Origin: Rhizobium sp. BK376
GTDB lineage: Bacteria; Pseudomonadota; Alphaproteobacteria; Rhizobiales; Rhizobiaceae
Length of the DNA stretch: 64,000 bases
Assembly (NCBI RefSeq): GCF_004341625.1
Contig: NZ_SLZG01000006.1
Span: forward strand, 1 to 64,000
Direction of reading: 5' to 3'
In this document: one piece after another, positions 8,036 through 17,137 of the stretch
Position numbering within the stretch: the stretch's first letter is position 1
How the letters are laid out: each line of letters starts with the position of its first letter
Program-made: the position numbers and the translations under genes
Notes under the pieces: model-generated
The model's database searches: none
Told to the model about the DNA's origin: nothing
The model's input: only the letters and a program-made list of their open reading frames with translations

Positions 8036-9777
8036 ACCCGCTCCTTTCCGTTTCCGACCTGCGCGTTGGCTTCGGCCGCAATCCTGAAGCGAACGAGATC
8101 GTGCGCGGCGTGAGCTTCGATCTCGCGGGAGGCGAGACGCTGGCCATCGTCGGTGAATCCGGCTCCGGCAAATCGGTCACTGCTCTTTCCATCAACCGCC
8201 TGGTCGACTTCAATGGCGGCCGCATCATCGGCGGATCGATCAAGCTGAAGCGCTCCGACAATAGCCTTCTCGATCTGACGACGGCGAGCGAACCACAGCT
8301 CGAGAAAATCCGCGGCGCCGAGATCGGCATGATCTTTCAGGAGCCGATGACATCGCTCAATCCCGTGCTGACCATCGGCCGGCAGATCGAGGAATCCTTC
8401 CGGCTGCATCGCGGACTGAGCGGCCGCCAGGCAACAGCGGCAGCCAAGGATGCGCTGGACCGCGTGCGGATTCCGGATGCGGCGCGCAGGCTGAAATATT
8501 GCCCCAACCAGCTCTCCGGCGGCATGCTGCAACGGGTGATGATCGCAACCGCGCTTGCCTGCAATCCGCGTCTTCTGATCGCCGATGAGCCGACGACGGC
8601 GCTCGACGTCACGGTCCAGGCGCAGATCATGGCACTGCTTGCCGAGCTGAAGCGCGAGACCGACATGTCGATGATCTTCATCACCCACGATATCGGCCTG
8701 GTTGCGGGGATCGCCGACAAGGTCATGGTCATGCAGGGCGGCACAGCGGTCGAGCAGGGCGAATTGAACCAGGTGCTGGATCACCCAAACCATCCCTATA
8801 CCCAACATCTCCTGCATTCCGTTCCGCATTTCGCGGCCGGACGTGCGACACGGGAAGACTTCAAACGTGATGAGACAAAGATCGTCGCCCCGGCCCTTGC
8901 GGTCGACGGCCTGACCGTTCGTTTCCCGGTGTCCTCGGGTCTGTTCAGAAGACAGGCAGGGCAGGTTCATGCCGTCGAGAATGTGTGCTTCGACCTTGTG
9001 CCCGGCGAAACGCTTGCCATCGTCGGCGAGAGCGGTTCCGGCAAATCGACGACCGCGCGCGCTATCCTTGGGCTGGTCAAATCCACGCGGGGCAAATTTT
9101 CCGCCCATGCCGAAAGGGCATCCCGAACGGGTCAGCGTCCGGTACAGATGGTTTTCCAGAACCCCTATGCATCGCTCAATCCTAGGCTTCGCGTCGACGG
9201 CATTTTGGCCGAGCCCGTGATCGCCGCAGGTGAACGCCTTTCGACCAAGACGCGGGAGCGCATGGCCATGCTTCTGAAGCGCGTCGGCCTGCCGGAAAAC
9301 AGCCTTGAGCGATATCCGCACGAATTTTCGGGCGGCCAGCGCCAGCGGCTTTGCATTGCCCGCGCGCTCATGCTCAATCCGTCCGTGCTTGTGCTGGATG
9401 AGGCAGTATCCGCGCTTGACGTGTCGGTGCAGGCCAAGGTTCTCGAACTGCTGATCGACCTGCAGCGCGAATATCGGCTTGCCTACCTCTTCATATCGCA
9501 TGACATGGCTGTGGTGGAACGCATTGCCCATCGGATCGCCGTGATCTATTCAGGCGAGATCGTCGAAATCGGCGATGCGGCATCGGTGCTCTCGGAGCCA
9601 AAGCACTCCTACACGAAGAGGCTGATTTCCGCCGTGCCGACCATCGATCGCCGCAATGAGAACTTCACCTTGGATACGCGGCAGGTTCCCTCGCTGGTGC
9701 GCCCGATCGGCTTTGAACCCGCTCCAGCGGACTGGAAGCAATTCGGAGCGGACCACATGGCGCAGGCCGAAGGCTGA
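8032..9777 (+). CDS. Fused double ATPase of Opp/Dpp importer (DppD-DppF fusion)
   Basis: The product is 581 residues and holds two complete ABC ATPase units. The first has Walker A GESGSGKS at about residue 41, signature LSGGMLQR and Walker B LLIADEPTTALD. The second has Walker A GESGSGKS at about 338, signature FSGGQRQR and Walker B VLVLDEAVSALD. The second Walker B reads DEA rather than DEP, still with the catalytic Glu. I place the start at GTG 8032, overlapping the permease stop, because the open frame upstream lies inside the permease gene and shows no ATPase similarity. Fused DppDF proteins are common for importers of this family in alphaproteobacteria. It energises uptake by the two permeases. 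Confidence 0.88.
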   Translation: MNPLLSVSDLRVGFGRNPEANEIVRGVSFDLAGGETLAIVGESGSGKSVTALSINRLVDFNGGRIIGGSIKLKRSDNSLLDLTTASEPQLEKIRGAEIGMIFQEPMTSLNPVLTIGRQIEESFRLHRGLSGRQATAAAKDALDRVRIPDAARRLKYCPNQLSGGMLQRVMIATALACNPRLLIADEPTTALDVTVQAQIMALLAELKRETDMSMIFITHDIGLVAGIADKVMVMQGGTAVEQGELNQVLDHPNHPYTQHLLHSVPHFAAGRATREDFKRDETKIVAPALAVDGLTVRFPVSSGLFRRQAGQVHAVENVCFDLVPGETLAIVGESGSGKSTTARAILGLVKSTRGKFSAHAERASRTGQRPVQMVFQNPYASLNPRLRVDGILAEPVIAAGERLSTKTRERMAMLLKRVGLPENSLERYPHEFSGGQRQRLCIARALMLNPSVLVLDEAVSALDVSVQAKVLELLIDLQREYRLAYLFISHDMAVVERIAHRIAVIYSGEIVEIGDAASVLSEPKHSYTKRLISAVPTIDRRNENFTLDTRQVPSLVRPIGFEPAPADWKQFGADHMAQAEG

Positions 9778-9809
9778 GGCCAGCCAATCGGGGGAGAGGA
9801 AGGAAGGCC

Positions 9810-10847
9810 ATGGGCACAGTCGATCAAACCGAATACGAAGCCGATGCCGATCTCATCAAGCTCTTCGACCGGGCCTTTGAACCTTTGGAGGCAGCCATTG
9901 CCGCCTCGCGTATTCCCGGCGGCGTGCTTGGAATTGTCGATCTGAAGCGCGGACGCCTCATCCGCGCCGTCGGCTCCGCGCAAATCGTTCCCATCAGAAG
10001 GCCGATGCAGACCGACACCTGGTTCGACCTCGCATCCCTGACCAAGGTCATCTTCACGACGCCGCGTATTCTGGCGCTGGCTGAAGCCGGCATCATCGAC
10101 CTGGATGCACCGCTTGTCTCGGTCCTACCGGATCTGCGCCAATATGATCCGAACGCCTGGGAACGGAGAGTGACATTCCGCCAGTGCCTCGGTCATCAGA
10201 CGCCGTTTCCGGCAGTCGAGCCGATCTATACCTACGGCCAGGATCCGGATTTGCTGCGGGCCTTCATCCTGCAGCGGGAATGGCGGGCCGGGCCGCCGGT
10301 TTACTCCGACATCAATTTTATCCTGCTTGGTTTTGCGCTGGAGAGGCTGGAGCAAAAGACCTTTCGGGAGCTGGATCCCGGCGCGGGCTTCGCCTTCTCC
10401 GCGGCCCCGGAAATGTCCGCGGCAACAGAGGATTGTACCTGGCGTCACCGCGTTCTCTGCGGCGAAGTGCACGACGACAATTGCTCGGCGCTGCGCGGAT
10501 CCGGCCATGCCGGATTGTTCGGCACGGCGGCATCCGTCCTTGATTTTGCGGAGGGACTGCTCAACTGCACCGGGGCCTCGAAGCAGTCCATCGCGCTGAT
10601 GCGAACGCCTCTGTCGTCGACACGCACGCATGGCTGGGAGCGCCCTTACGAAAACTGGTCCGGCGGAGATCTCTGCTCGCTCGAAACCATCGGCCATACC
10701 GGCTTTACCGGCACCGGCCTCTGGGTGGATTTCGCCAAGGGCAGAGCCTGGACATTGCTGACCAACCGTATCCATCCGACCCGTCATTTCGACAGCGGCA
10801 TCCTGCCGCTTCGTCAGGCGGTCGGCAATCGCATCAACGAATCCTAG
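9810..10847 (+). CDS. Cytoplasmic beta-lactamase-fold serine hydrolase, possible muropeptide amidase
   Basis: A 345-residue protein of the beta-lactamase/PBP4-like family (PF00144). The active-site SxxK is SLTK in [14 protein letters not shown], at about residue 77. The second motif is YSD (class C-like YxN position) in [13 protein letters not shown]. The third is HTG in [14 protein letters not shown]. There is no signal peptide or membrane helix, so it should act in the cytoplasm. In Bacillus subtilis the beta-lactamase-family amidase AmiE (YbbE) sits beside murQ and removes peptide from MurNAc. The same context here suggests the same chemistry on imported (anhydro)MurNAc-peptides, but an esterase or peptidase role is possible. 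Confidence 0.7.
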   Translation: MGTVDQTEYEADADLIKLFDRAFEPLEAAIAASRIPGGVLGIVDLKRGRLIRAVGSAQIVPIRRPMQTDTWFDLASLTKVIFTTPRILALAEAGIIDLDAPLVSVLPDLRQYDPNAWERRVTFRQCLGHQTPFPAVEPIYTYGQDPDLLRAFILQREWRAGPPVYSDINFILLGFALERLEQKTFRELDPGAGFAFSAAPEMSAATEDCTWRHRVLCGEVHDDNCSALRGSGHAGLFGTAASVLDFAEGLLNCTGASKQSIALMRTPLSSTRTHGWERPYENWSGGDLCSLETIGHTGFTGTGLWVDFAKGRAWTLLTNRIHPTRHFDSGILPLRQAVGNRINES

Positions 10848-10857
10848 GAGCTTGATC

Positions 10858-11973
10858 ATGGAACCAATCTGGGCCGTCGGCCTGATGACCGGCACCGTTC
10901 TCGACGGCAATATCGATGTCGCCCTGATCAAGACGGATGGCGAGCGCATCGAAAGCTTTGGCCCCTATGCCCTGATGCCCTACGAGCAATCTGTTAGGAC
11001 CCTGCTGGAGAAGACGCTGGCAGAAGCAAGGACTTGGAATTTCAATGGACCCGAGCCCTCAATCTTCCGCGAAGCCGAGGAAGCTTTAAGCCGAGCCCAA
11101 TCCGCCGCCGTCAGGGAATTCGTCGAAGCAAACGGCATGACCATGGCGGATATCGGCATCGTCGGCTTTCACGGTCAGACCGTGCTGCACCGCGCACCCC
11201 AGAAGGATCGGCTCGGACAGACACGCCAGCTTGGTGACGGTGAATTGATGAGCTCACTTCTCGGCACCAAGGTCGCCTATGACTTCCGCTCGGCCGACAT
11301 GCGGGCCGGCGGTCAGGGCGCACCGCTCTCCGCCGCCTATCATGCGGCACTCCTTCACCAGGCCGATGCCAGCGGCGACAGCGCAATCCTCAACCTCGGC
11401 GGCGTTGCCAACATCACCTGGTGGGACGGCGGCGAGAATTTCGTTGCCTTCGATACCGGCCCGGCAAACGCGCCACTGAACGACTTCGTCAAATCCCTCG
11501 GCCTCGGCGATATGGACTATGACGGCGCGCTCGGGCGGGCGGGCAAGGTCGACGAGGCGCGGTTGTCCAAGCTGCTTGAGCACCCCTATCTCAGCGCACC
11601 CTATCCGAAGTCGCTGGACCGTTTCGATTTTACCGCTTCGATGGCCGACGGCCTCGGCGCCGAGGATGGGGCAGCGCTGCTTTCCGCCTTCACGGCCTCG
11701 GCGGTCGGCAAGGCGCTCGATCTGCTGCCCCGCCGCCCGAAGAAGCTCGTCGTCAGCGGTGGCGGTCGCCATAACCCGACGATCATGGCGATGCTGGCCG
11801 AACGCGCCGGTGTGGAAACCACCTTGGCGGAAACGCTCGGCTGGCGCGGCGACGCCGTCGAGGCGGAATGCTTTGCCTATCTTGCGGTTCGCGTTCTGAG
11901 AGGCCTGCCGATCAGCTTCCCGGCAACCACGGGCGTGCCGGCGCCGATGCAAGGCGGCCGCCTCGCTGGCTAG
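10858..11973 (+). CDS. anmK: Anhydro-N-acetylmuramic acid kinase (AnmK)
   Basis: The product is 371 residues. AnmK cleaves the 1,6-anhydro ring of anhMurNAc and phosphorylates it to MurNAc-6-phosphate, the MurQ substrate. The family N-terminus is [20 protein letters not shown], with GTVLDGNID where many homologues have [47 protein letters not shown] and [13 protein letters not shown] are all present. I start at ATG 10858 with TAGGAG 7 bases upstream; a TTG at 10852 gives two extra residues. It is the last gene of the murQ operon, which links the importer directly to MurQ. Confidence 0.93.
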   Translation: MEPIWAVGLMTGTVLDGNIDVALIKTDGERIESFGPYALMPYEQSVRTLLEKTLAEARTWNFNGPEPSIFREAEEALSRAQSAAVREFVEANGMTMADIGIVGFHGQTVLHRAPQKDRLGQTRQLGDGELMSSLLGTKVAYDFRSADMRAGGQGAPLSAAYHAALLHQADASGDSAILNLGGVANITWWDGGENFVAFDTGPANAPLNDFVKSLGLGDMDYDGALGRAGKVDEARLSKLLEHPYLSAPYPKSLDRFDFTASMADGLGAEDGAALLSAFTASAVGKALDLLPRRPKKLVVSGGGRHNPTIMAMLAERAGVETTLAETLGWRGDAVEAECFAYLAVRVLRGLPISFPATTGVPAPMQGGRLAG

Positions 11974-12030
11974 CGGCGAGTGCCGATCTGGCTCATTCCG
12001 AACAATTCCGCGCGAAATTGGGACATGCCG

Positions 12031-12166
12031 GGCGGCATGCCGCCAAAAGATGCGCCGAAATTTTTACGCTAGCGGCAGTCGTGACCGGATCAAGCTGCAA
12101 ATCGGCGAACCATAGCTGATGGATCATGTTGGTCGGATGCTACCGTACCTTTGGAGGAACGTACGG
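12031..12166. promoter_or_regulatory. Spacer with two palindromes before the glycanase gene
   Basis: The 223-base gap between anmK and the glycanase holds a perfect 14-bp palindrome GGCGGCATGCCGCC at 12031-12044, and an inverted repeat CCGTAC-N12-GTACGG at 12143-12166, about 30 bases before the glycanase start. The first may be a weak terminator for the murQ operon, although no T-run follows. The second could be an operator. Neither matches the GGAAT palindromes. Assignment is speculative. Confidence 0.35.
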
Positions 12167-12196
12167 GAGGTATCTGATGCAACAGAGGAAGTGTAA

Positions 12197-13630
12197 ATGA
12201 CCCAAACGATTTTAAACGCCTTGGGCGAGCCACTTTATTATAGCGGAACCTCAACGGCCTGGTTTTCCGCAACCGGATCCGGTGCGCAGCTTTACGGAAC
12301 CGCCGGTAACGACTCCATGTGGGGCGACAGTTCGGTCAACGTCACGATGATCGGCGGCACCGGAGATGACATCTATTATCTCTATTCCGATATCAACCAT
12401 GCCTCTGAGGCAGCTAATGGCGGTGTCGACACGATCAACACTTGGATGGACTATACGTTGCCGGCCAATTTCGAAAACCTTGTTGTAACCGGCGATAACA
12501 GGCACGCATTCGGCAACGCCGAAGACAACATCATTACCGGCGGGACTGGCAGCCAGACTATCGACGGCGGCGCCGGCAATGACGTTCTGACCGGCGGCGG
12601 AGGCGCCGACACTTTCATCTTCACCAAGGGCAACGGAAGCGATCTGATCACGGATTTCGGCGCTGACGATACGGTCCGGTTGAACCAATACGGCTTCAGC
12701 TCATTCGACCAGCTGGCCAGCCATCTTACCCAGCAGGGCGCAAATCTGCACCTCGACCTTGGTGGCGGCGAAAGCCTTGTCTTCGCCAACAAGACCGCGG
12801 CAGACCTGCATGCCAATCAGTTCGATCTCAGCATCGATCTTTCCCATCTGACGCCAACCTTTTCTGATGATTTCAACACGCTGTCGCTGAGGAACGGCTC
12901 CACCGGCACGTGGGATCCGAAATTCTTCTGGGCGCCCGACAAGGGGAGCACGCTCAACGTCGGCGAACTGGAATGGTACGTCAATCCATCCTATGCCCCG
13001 ACGGCCTCGGCAAATCCGTTCTCCGTCGAAAACGGCGTACTGACCATATCGGCGAAGCCGACGACGGACCCGATGAAATGGGCGCTGGACGGCCATGAAT
13101 ATACGTCCGGCTTGCTGACGACGCACTCCACCTTCTCCCAGACTTATGGCTACTTTGAAATGCGCGCCGACATGCCGGAAAACCAGGGCGCATGGCCGGC
13201 TTTCTGGCTGCTGCCGGAAGACGGTTCCTGGCCGCCGGAATTGGACGTGGTGGAAATGCGTGGGCAGGATCCAACGACGGTCAATGTGACGGCTCATACG
13301 AACGAGACCGGGCAGCACACGATGGAATCGACAGCGGTCAAGGTTCCGAGCACGGCCGGTTTTCACAATTACGGTGTGCTCTGGGATGCGGACCAGATCG
13401 TCTGGTATTTCGACGACGTTGCCGTTGCCCATGCAGCCACCCCCGCAGACATGCACAAGCCCATGTATATGCTTGTCAATCTCGCGGTCGGCGGTCCGGC
13501 GGGCGACCCGGGGGATGGCATGAAGGACGGGGCACAGATGAAGATCGACTACATCCATGCCTATTCGCTTGACGACCCGACTGTCAGCGCACTTGCGAAT
13601 ACGACGCATACGTCGGACTGGCACATCTAG
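12197..13630 (+). CDS. RTX-containing GH16 endo-beta-glucanase (PlyA/ExsH-like), type I secreted
   Basis: A 477-residue protein in two parts. Residues about 30-150 carry glycine/aspartate nonapeptide-like calcium repeats (GTAGNDSMWGD, IGGTGDDIYYLY, GGAGNDVLTGGGGADTFIF). Residues about 225-460 form a GH16 domain with the catalytic ELDVVEMRG motif (E-x-D-x-x-E, first Glu near 348). Rhizobial relatives such as PlyA and ExsH cut nascent exopolysaccharide and are exported by PrsDE. There is no Sec signal peptide, as expected for type I secretion. The convergent genes downstream encode exactly such an exporter. GAGGAAG lies 6-8 bases before the ATG. The polysaccharide target is likely the cell's own exopolysaccharide, by inference. 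Confidence 0.87.
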   Translation: MTQTILNALGEPLYYSGTSTAWFSATGSGAQLYGTAGNDSMWGDSSVNVTMIGGTGDDIYYLYSDINHASEAANGGVDTINTWMDYTLPANFENLVVTGDNRHAFGNAEDNIITGGTGSQTIDGGAGNDVLTGGGGADTFIFTKGNGSDLITDFGADDTVRLNQYGFSSFDQLASHLTQQGANLHLDLGGGESLVFANKTAADLHANQFDLSIDLSHLTPTFSDDFNTLSLRNGSTGTWDPKFFWAPDKGSTLNVGELEWYVNPSYAPTASANPFSVENGVLTISAKPTTDPMKWALDGHEYTSGLLTTHSTFSQTYGYFEMRADMPENQGAWPAFWLLPEDGSWPPELDVVEMRGQDPTTVNVTAHTNETGQHTMESTAVKVPSTAGFHNYGVLWDADQIVWYFDDVAVAHAATPADMHKPMYMLVNLAVGGPAGDPGDGMKDGAQMKIDYIHAYSLDDPTVSALANTTHTSDWHI

Positions 13631-13642
13631 CGCCAAAACAAG

Positions 13643-13670
13643 CGGTGTGGCGGCATAGGCCGCCACACCG
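13643..13670. terminator. Bidirectional terminator between glycanase and exporter
   Basis: A perfect 12-bp inverted repeat (CGGTGTGGCGGC, loop ATAG, GCCGCCACACCG) lies between the convergent glycanase and membrane-fusion-protein genes. T-rich sequence (TTCTTCGTTC) follows on the plus side and AAAACAAG flanks the other side. It fits a shared two-way terminator. Confidence 0.85.
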
Positions 13671-13678
13671 TTCTTCGT

Positions 13679-14989
13679 TCATTCCTCGCGAAACGCCCTG
13701 TGCATCTGATCGGTCAAAGGCTTCGTGAGATATGCCATTACGGTTCGCCGACCCGTTTGCAAAAACGCCTCGATCGGCATGCCCGGAACCGGCGTCAGCT
13801 TTCCAAGGCGGCTCCATTCCGAGACGGGGATTTCGGCGCGAACGATATAGTAGCTCTGGCCCGAATGTTGGTCGGTCGTGAGATCGGCCGAAACCTCGCT
13901 GACGCGTGCGTTAAGCTCAGGTGTCGCACGCTGGTTGAACACGGAAAGCCTCAGGATGACAGGCTGGCCGACCGCGACCTGATCGATATCCCGCGGCGAG
14001 AGTTTCAGTTCTGCTACGAGCGCATCCTTGTCCGGAACGATCCGCAAGATCGTTTCCCCCGGCCCGACCACGGCGCCAGCGGAATGGACGGTCAAGTGAT
14101 CGACGATACCGGCCTGCGGTGCACGTATGTCGATGCGCTTCAGGTCATCCTCTGCAGCCGTCAGCCGCTCAAGGAATTGCCCCTCGTCGCTTTGCGCCTG
14201 CCGGAGCTGATCTGAGACCTCGCTGCCGTGATCGTCGTCGACCTGGATGATCTGAAGCTCGGTCTCCGTTATTTTTCCGTGCGCCTGCGCGATTTCGGAG
14301 ACGAGCGTGCCGAGTTCTCCCGTCACGCTCGCACTCTCCCTTTGCAGCGCATATACCTTCGTCGCCGCAACGCTGCCCTGATCGGACAGGCGCTGGAGGC
14401 TCGCCAACTCCTTGTTGACAAGATCGACTTCGATCTGCTTGCCCTTTTGCTGCGCGATTAGCCCATCGATTTCCTGGTTCAGCTGGCCGATCCTTTCGTG
14501 CAGTTGGGCCTTGCGCCCTTGTTGCGACGCCATCCGGTCGTTGAACAGGCGCTGCTCACCGGCCATCATGCTCGCAACCTCGGACTCTCCAGCCTTGGCA
14601 AGCAGCGCGGCGGGAAAGGTGATCGTCTCCTTGCCGTCGCGTTCTGCGACCAGCCGCGCCGTTCTGGCAGCCAGTTCGTTCAGTCGCTTGCGCACGATCG
14701 CAAGGCTCGTCCGGGTCTGGGTATCGTCGAGATGGATCAGGATCTGGCCGACATCCACATGATCGCCGTTGCCGACATTGATTGTGCTGACGATGCCCCC
14801 CTTGAGGTGTTGAACGGGTTTTACATAGCTGCTGACGACGAGCGTGCCTGACGCAATGACTGCGCCCGAAATCCGGACCGTCGCGGCAAGCCCGCCCATC
14901 ACTCCGAAAAGAAGCAGCACTGTCGCAAGAGCAAGCATTGAGAGGCGGCGAATGGCTCGTTCCGAGGCCGAGATTGGTGCGAAAATCAT
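13679..14989 (-). CDS. prsE: Type I secretion membrane-fusion protein, HlyD/PrsE family
   Basis: The product is 436 residues. It has one N-terminal membrane helix (about 20-42, LSMLALATVLLLFGVMGGLAA). A lipoyl-like segment follows (YVKPVQHLKGGIVSTINVGN), then a long alpha-helical hairpin (about 95-285, rich in Gln, Glu, Leu) and a beta-barrel region with a second half-lipoyl motif (RAPQAGIVDHLTVHSAGAVV). This is the periplasmic adaptor of a type I system, joining the ABC protein to a TolC-type outer-membrane channel, which is not encoded here. It overlaps the upstream ABC gene by ATGA and faces the RTX glycanase, its probable cargo. Confidence 0.88.
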   Translation of the reverse strand: MIFAPISASERAIRRLSMLALATVLLLFGVMGGLAATVRISGAVIASGTLVVSSYVKPVQHLKGGIVSTINVGNGDHVDVGQILIHLDDTQTRTSLAIVRKRLNELAARTARLVAERDGKETITFPAALLAKAGESEVASMMAGEQRLFNDRMASQQGRKAQLHERIGQLNQEIDGLIAQQKGKQIEVDLVNKELASLQRLSDQGSVAATKVYALQRESASVTGELGTLVSEIAQAHGKITETELQIIQVDDDHGSEVSDQLRQAQSDEGQFLERLTAAEDDLKRIDIRAPQAGIVDHLTVHSAGAVVGPGETILRIVPDKDALVAELKLSPRDIDQVAVGQPVILRLSVFNQRATPELNARVSEVSADLTTDQHSGQSYYIVRAEIPVSEWSRLGKLTPVPGMPIEAFLQTGRRTVMAYLTKPLTDQMHRAFREE

Positions 14990-16734
14990 GCGCTTGGCTC
15001 CTCTCCGGCAACAAGTAGACGGATAGGTCCGGGCATCAGCGATGGCCTCGTTGTATTTCTGAGAACGGCGTCCTTAGGTCCGAACGCCTGCATCTGCCCG
15101 TCAGTCATGACCAGCACCTTGTCGGCCGCGGCAAGGGCGCTGGGCCGATGGGCGACGACGATGGCGATGCCGCCGCGGGCGCGCACGCCAAGCAAGGCCG
15201 ATGTCAAGGCCGCCTCGCCATCGGCATCCAGGTTAGAATTCGGCTCATCGAGCACGACAAGAAAGGGATCGCCGTAGAGTGCCCGGGCAAGCGCGATGCG
15301 CTGCCGCTGGCCGGCGGAAAGCCGGGCGCCGCCCTCTCCGATCAGCGTATCGAAGCCGTCGCTCAACTGCACGACCATTTCATATATGCCGGCGGACTTC
15401 GCGGCCGATATGATCGCCTCAGACGTCGCCTGCTCGTCGAAACGGGAGATGTTTTCCGCAATGGAGCCCTCGAACAGGCCGACGTCCTGCGGAAGATAGC
15501 CGACATGCCGACCGATATCCGACCGCTTCCATTGCGACAGAGCAGCCTGATCAAGGCGGACCGTTCCGATAACAGTGGGCCATAACCCGACAACAGCCCT
15601 GACAAGGGACGATTTGCCCGAGGCGCTTGGGCCGATGACGCCGAGCACTGTTCCGGCCGATACCTTGAAGGAAACGTTGCGAACGATCAATTCGCGGCTG
15701 CCCGGCGAAGCGATACTGACATGTTCAAGCGTCAGTTCCCTAGTCGGGTTCGGCAACGCAATGCCCCGATGCTCTGTCGGCATCTGCTCCAGCAGTTTGC
15801 GAAGGCGTGTCCAGCTCTGCCGGGCGGAGACGAAGGCGCGCCACTGGCCGATCGCGAGCTCGACCGGAGCAAGGGCCCGGCTCACCAGGATCGAGCTTGC
15901 GATCATGATGCCACCGGTTGCTTCCTGCCTGATGACCAGTATTGCCCCGACACCGAGTACGGTCGACTGAAGCATCATCCGCAGAATTTTCGATGCGATG
16001 GCGAGGCTGCCGACAACGTTTCCGGCGGAGAGTTGGCTTCTGCGATAATTCCCGCTCATGGCATTCCACTTGCCCACCAGCCGGCCACTGAAACCCATCG
16101 CGACAACCGCCTCCCAGTTGCGGCGCGCACTTTCGGCAAAGGCAAGGCGCTCTGTCGAAAGTCGGGCGGATTCGAGATTGGGGCGCTGCGACAGCACCTC
16201 GGCAAGAACCGTCAAAACAATGAGAACGACAGTTCCCGCGAGCGCCGCAAAGCCGATCCAGAAATGAAACAGGAAACACAGAACCAGATAGAGCGGAATC
16301 CAGGGCAGGTCGAATAGAGCCGTTGGGCCGACCCCGGAAAGGAACGACCGCACCTGATCAAGGTCGCGGACGGGCTGCAGCCCACTCCCCCCATTCTGCG
16401 TCCACGTCGCCGGAAAGATGAGGGAGTCGAAGACACTTCCGCTCAATCGCTCGTCCAGGGACATACCGATCCGCGAAAGCAGCATAGTGCGCAATAGTTC
16501 CAGCACGCCCTGAAATGCAAAAAGCGTGGCAGCGATGATTGCCAACCCGGCAAGCGTCGGAAGGCTGCGGCCGGGAATAACCCGGTCGTAGACCTGTAGC
16601 ATGAAGAAGGAGCCTGTTAGCGCCAGCACATTTATGGCGGCGCTGGCGGCAGCGAGACTGAGGCAGGCTTGCCGAAGTGAAGAGAGAACGGCGGCAAAGA
16701 AAGTGGAAGGCAGTCTTCTTGAAGAAGCAATCAC
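14986..16734 (-). CDS. prsD: Type I secretion ABC exporter, PrsD family
   Basis: A 582-residue half-transporter. A six-helix ABC membrane domain covers about residues 20-305 (SFFMLQVYDRVIPGRSLPTL is typical of PrsD/HasD). The ATPase domain covers about 330-560, with Walker A GPSASGKSSLV, signature LSAGQRQRIALARAL and Walker B FLVVLDEPNSNLD. There is no N-terminal C39 or C39-like domain, as in PrtD/PrsD exporters. It supplies energy for secretion of C-terminally tagged RTX proteins, here presumably the neighbouring glycanase and perhaps other substrates elsewhere. It is first in the operon with prsE. Confidence 0.9.
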   Translation of the reverse strand: MIASSRRLPSTFFAAVLSSLRQACLSLAAASAAINVLALTGSFFMLQVYDRVIPGRSLPTLAGLAIIAATLFAFQGVLELLRTMLLSRIGMSLDERLSGSVFDSLIFPATWTQNGGSGLQPVRDLDQVRSFLSGVGPTALFDLPWIPLYLVLCFLFHFWIGFAALAGTVVLIVLTVLAEVLSQRPNLESARLSTERLAFAESARRNWEAVVAMGFSGRLVGKWNAMSGNYRRSQLSAGNVVGSLAIASKILRMMLQSTVLGVGAILVIRQEATGGIMIASSILVSRALAPVELAIGQWRAFVSARQSWTRLRKLLEQMPTEHRGIALPNPTRELTLEHVSIASPGSRELIVRNVSFKVSAGTVLGVIGPSASGKSSLVRAVVGLWPTVIGTVRLDQAALSQWKRSDIGRHVGYLPQDVGLFEGSIAENISRFDEQATSEAIISAAKSAGIYEMVVQLSDGFDTLIGEGGARLSAGQRQRIALARALYGDPFLVVLDEPNSNLDADGEAALTSALLGVRARGGIAIVVAHRPSALAAADKVLVMTDGQMQAFGPKDAVLRNTTRPSLMPGPIRLLVAGEEPSA

Positions 16735-17137
16735 GCAGCTTCAATCCTTTTTTTGTCAGCCTCGTGCCGGCAAGCTATTGTAATCTCGGCACGAGTGCGG
16801 CGGTCTCTATCACGCCGGTCGCTTAGAAAACGAACACGAGACGTGACGCTAGGTCGAGGCGGCGATGCCGCCGGCGGAGTCGGTTCGTCAGGCTTCGCAC
16901 TTTGGACGGCGCGGCCTCGCAAATAGTTTCCACGTCTTAGCAAGTTAAGAAAGTCACAAAAATTGCGATTGAACTCGGCCTTAACGCTTCGCCAAAAATC
17001 GCGATCGATGTCTCAAATTGATACAGGTTCCGCCTTAGCGGCCGTCCGGCTGGCTAAGGTCGACCAAGTTTGGAGCATGCTGCCCACTATCGGATCATGA
17101 CGATCTGCCGTTGAGCGTCAGCCGACGACGTCAGAAA
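16735..17137. other. 403-base gap, probable prsD promoter region
   Basis: No convincing gene lies here. A 70-codon minus frame (16943-16731) is Arg/Pro-rich, lacks a ribosome site and recognisable features, and was discarded. The prsDE promoter should be in the right part, where AT-richer sequence occurs around 16920-17030 (for example AAGTTAAGAAAGTCACAAAAATT). I see no strong palindrome. Confidence 0.4.

Noticed and set aside
5073..9531. Long minus-strand frames at 5073-6611 and 7735-9531
   Set aside because: They lie wholly opposite the binding-protein, permease and ATPase genes, which have clear family motifs; the frames have no recognisable domain.
16731..16943. 70-codon minus frame before prsD
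   Set aside because: Low-complexity Arg/Pro-rich sequence, no ribosome site, no recognisable motif.
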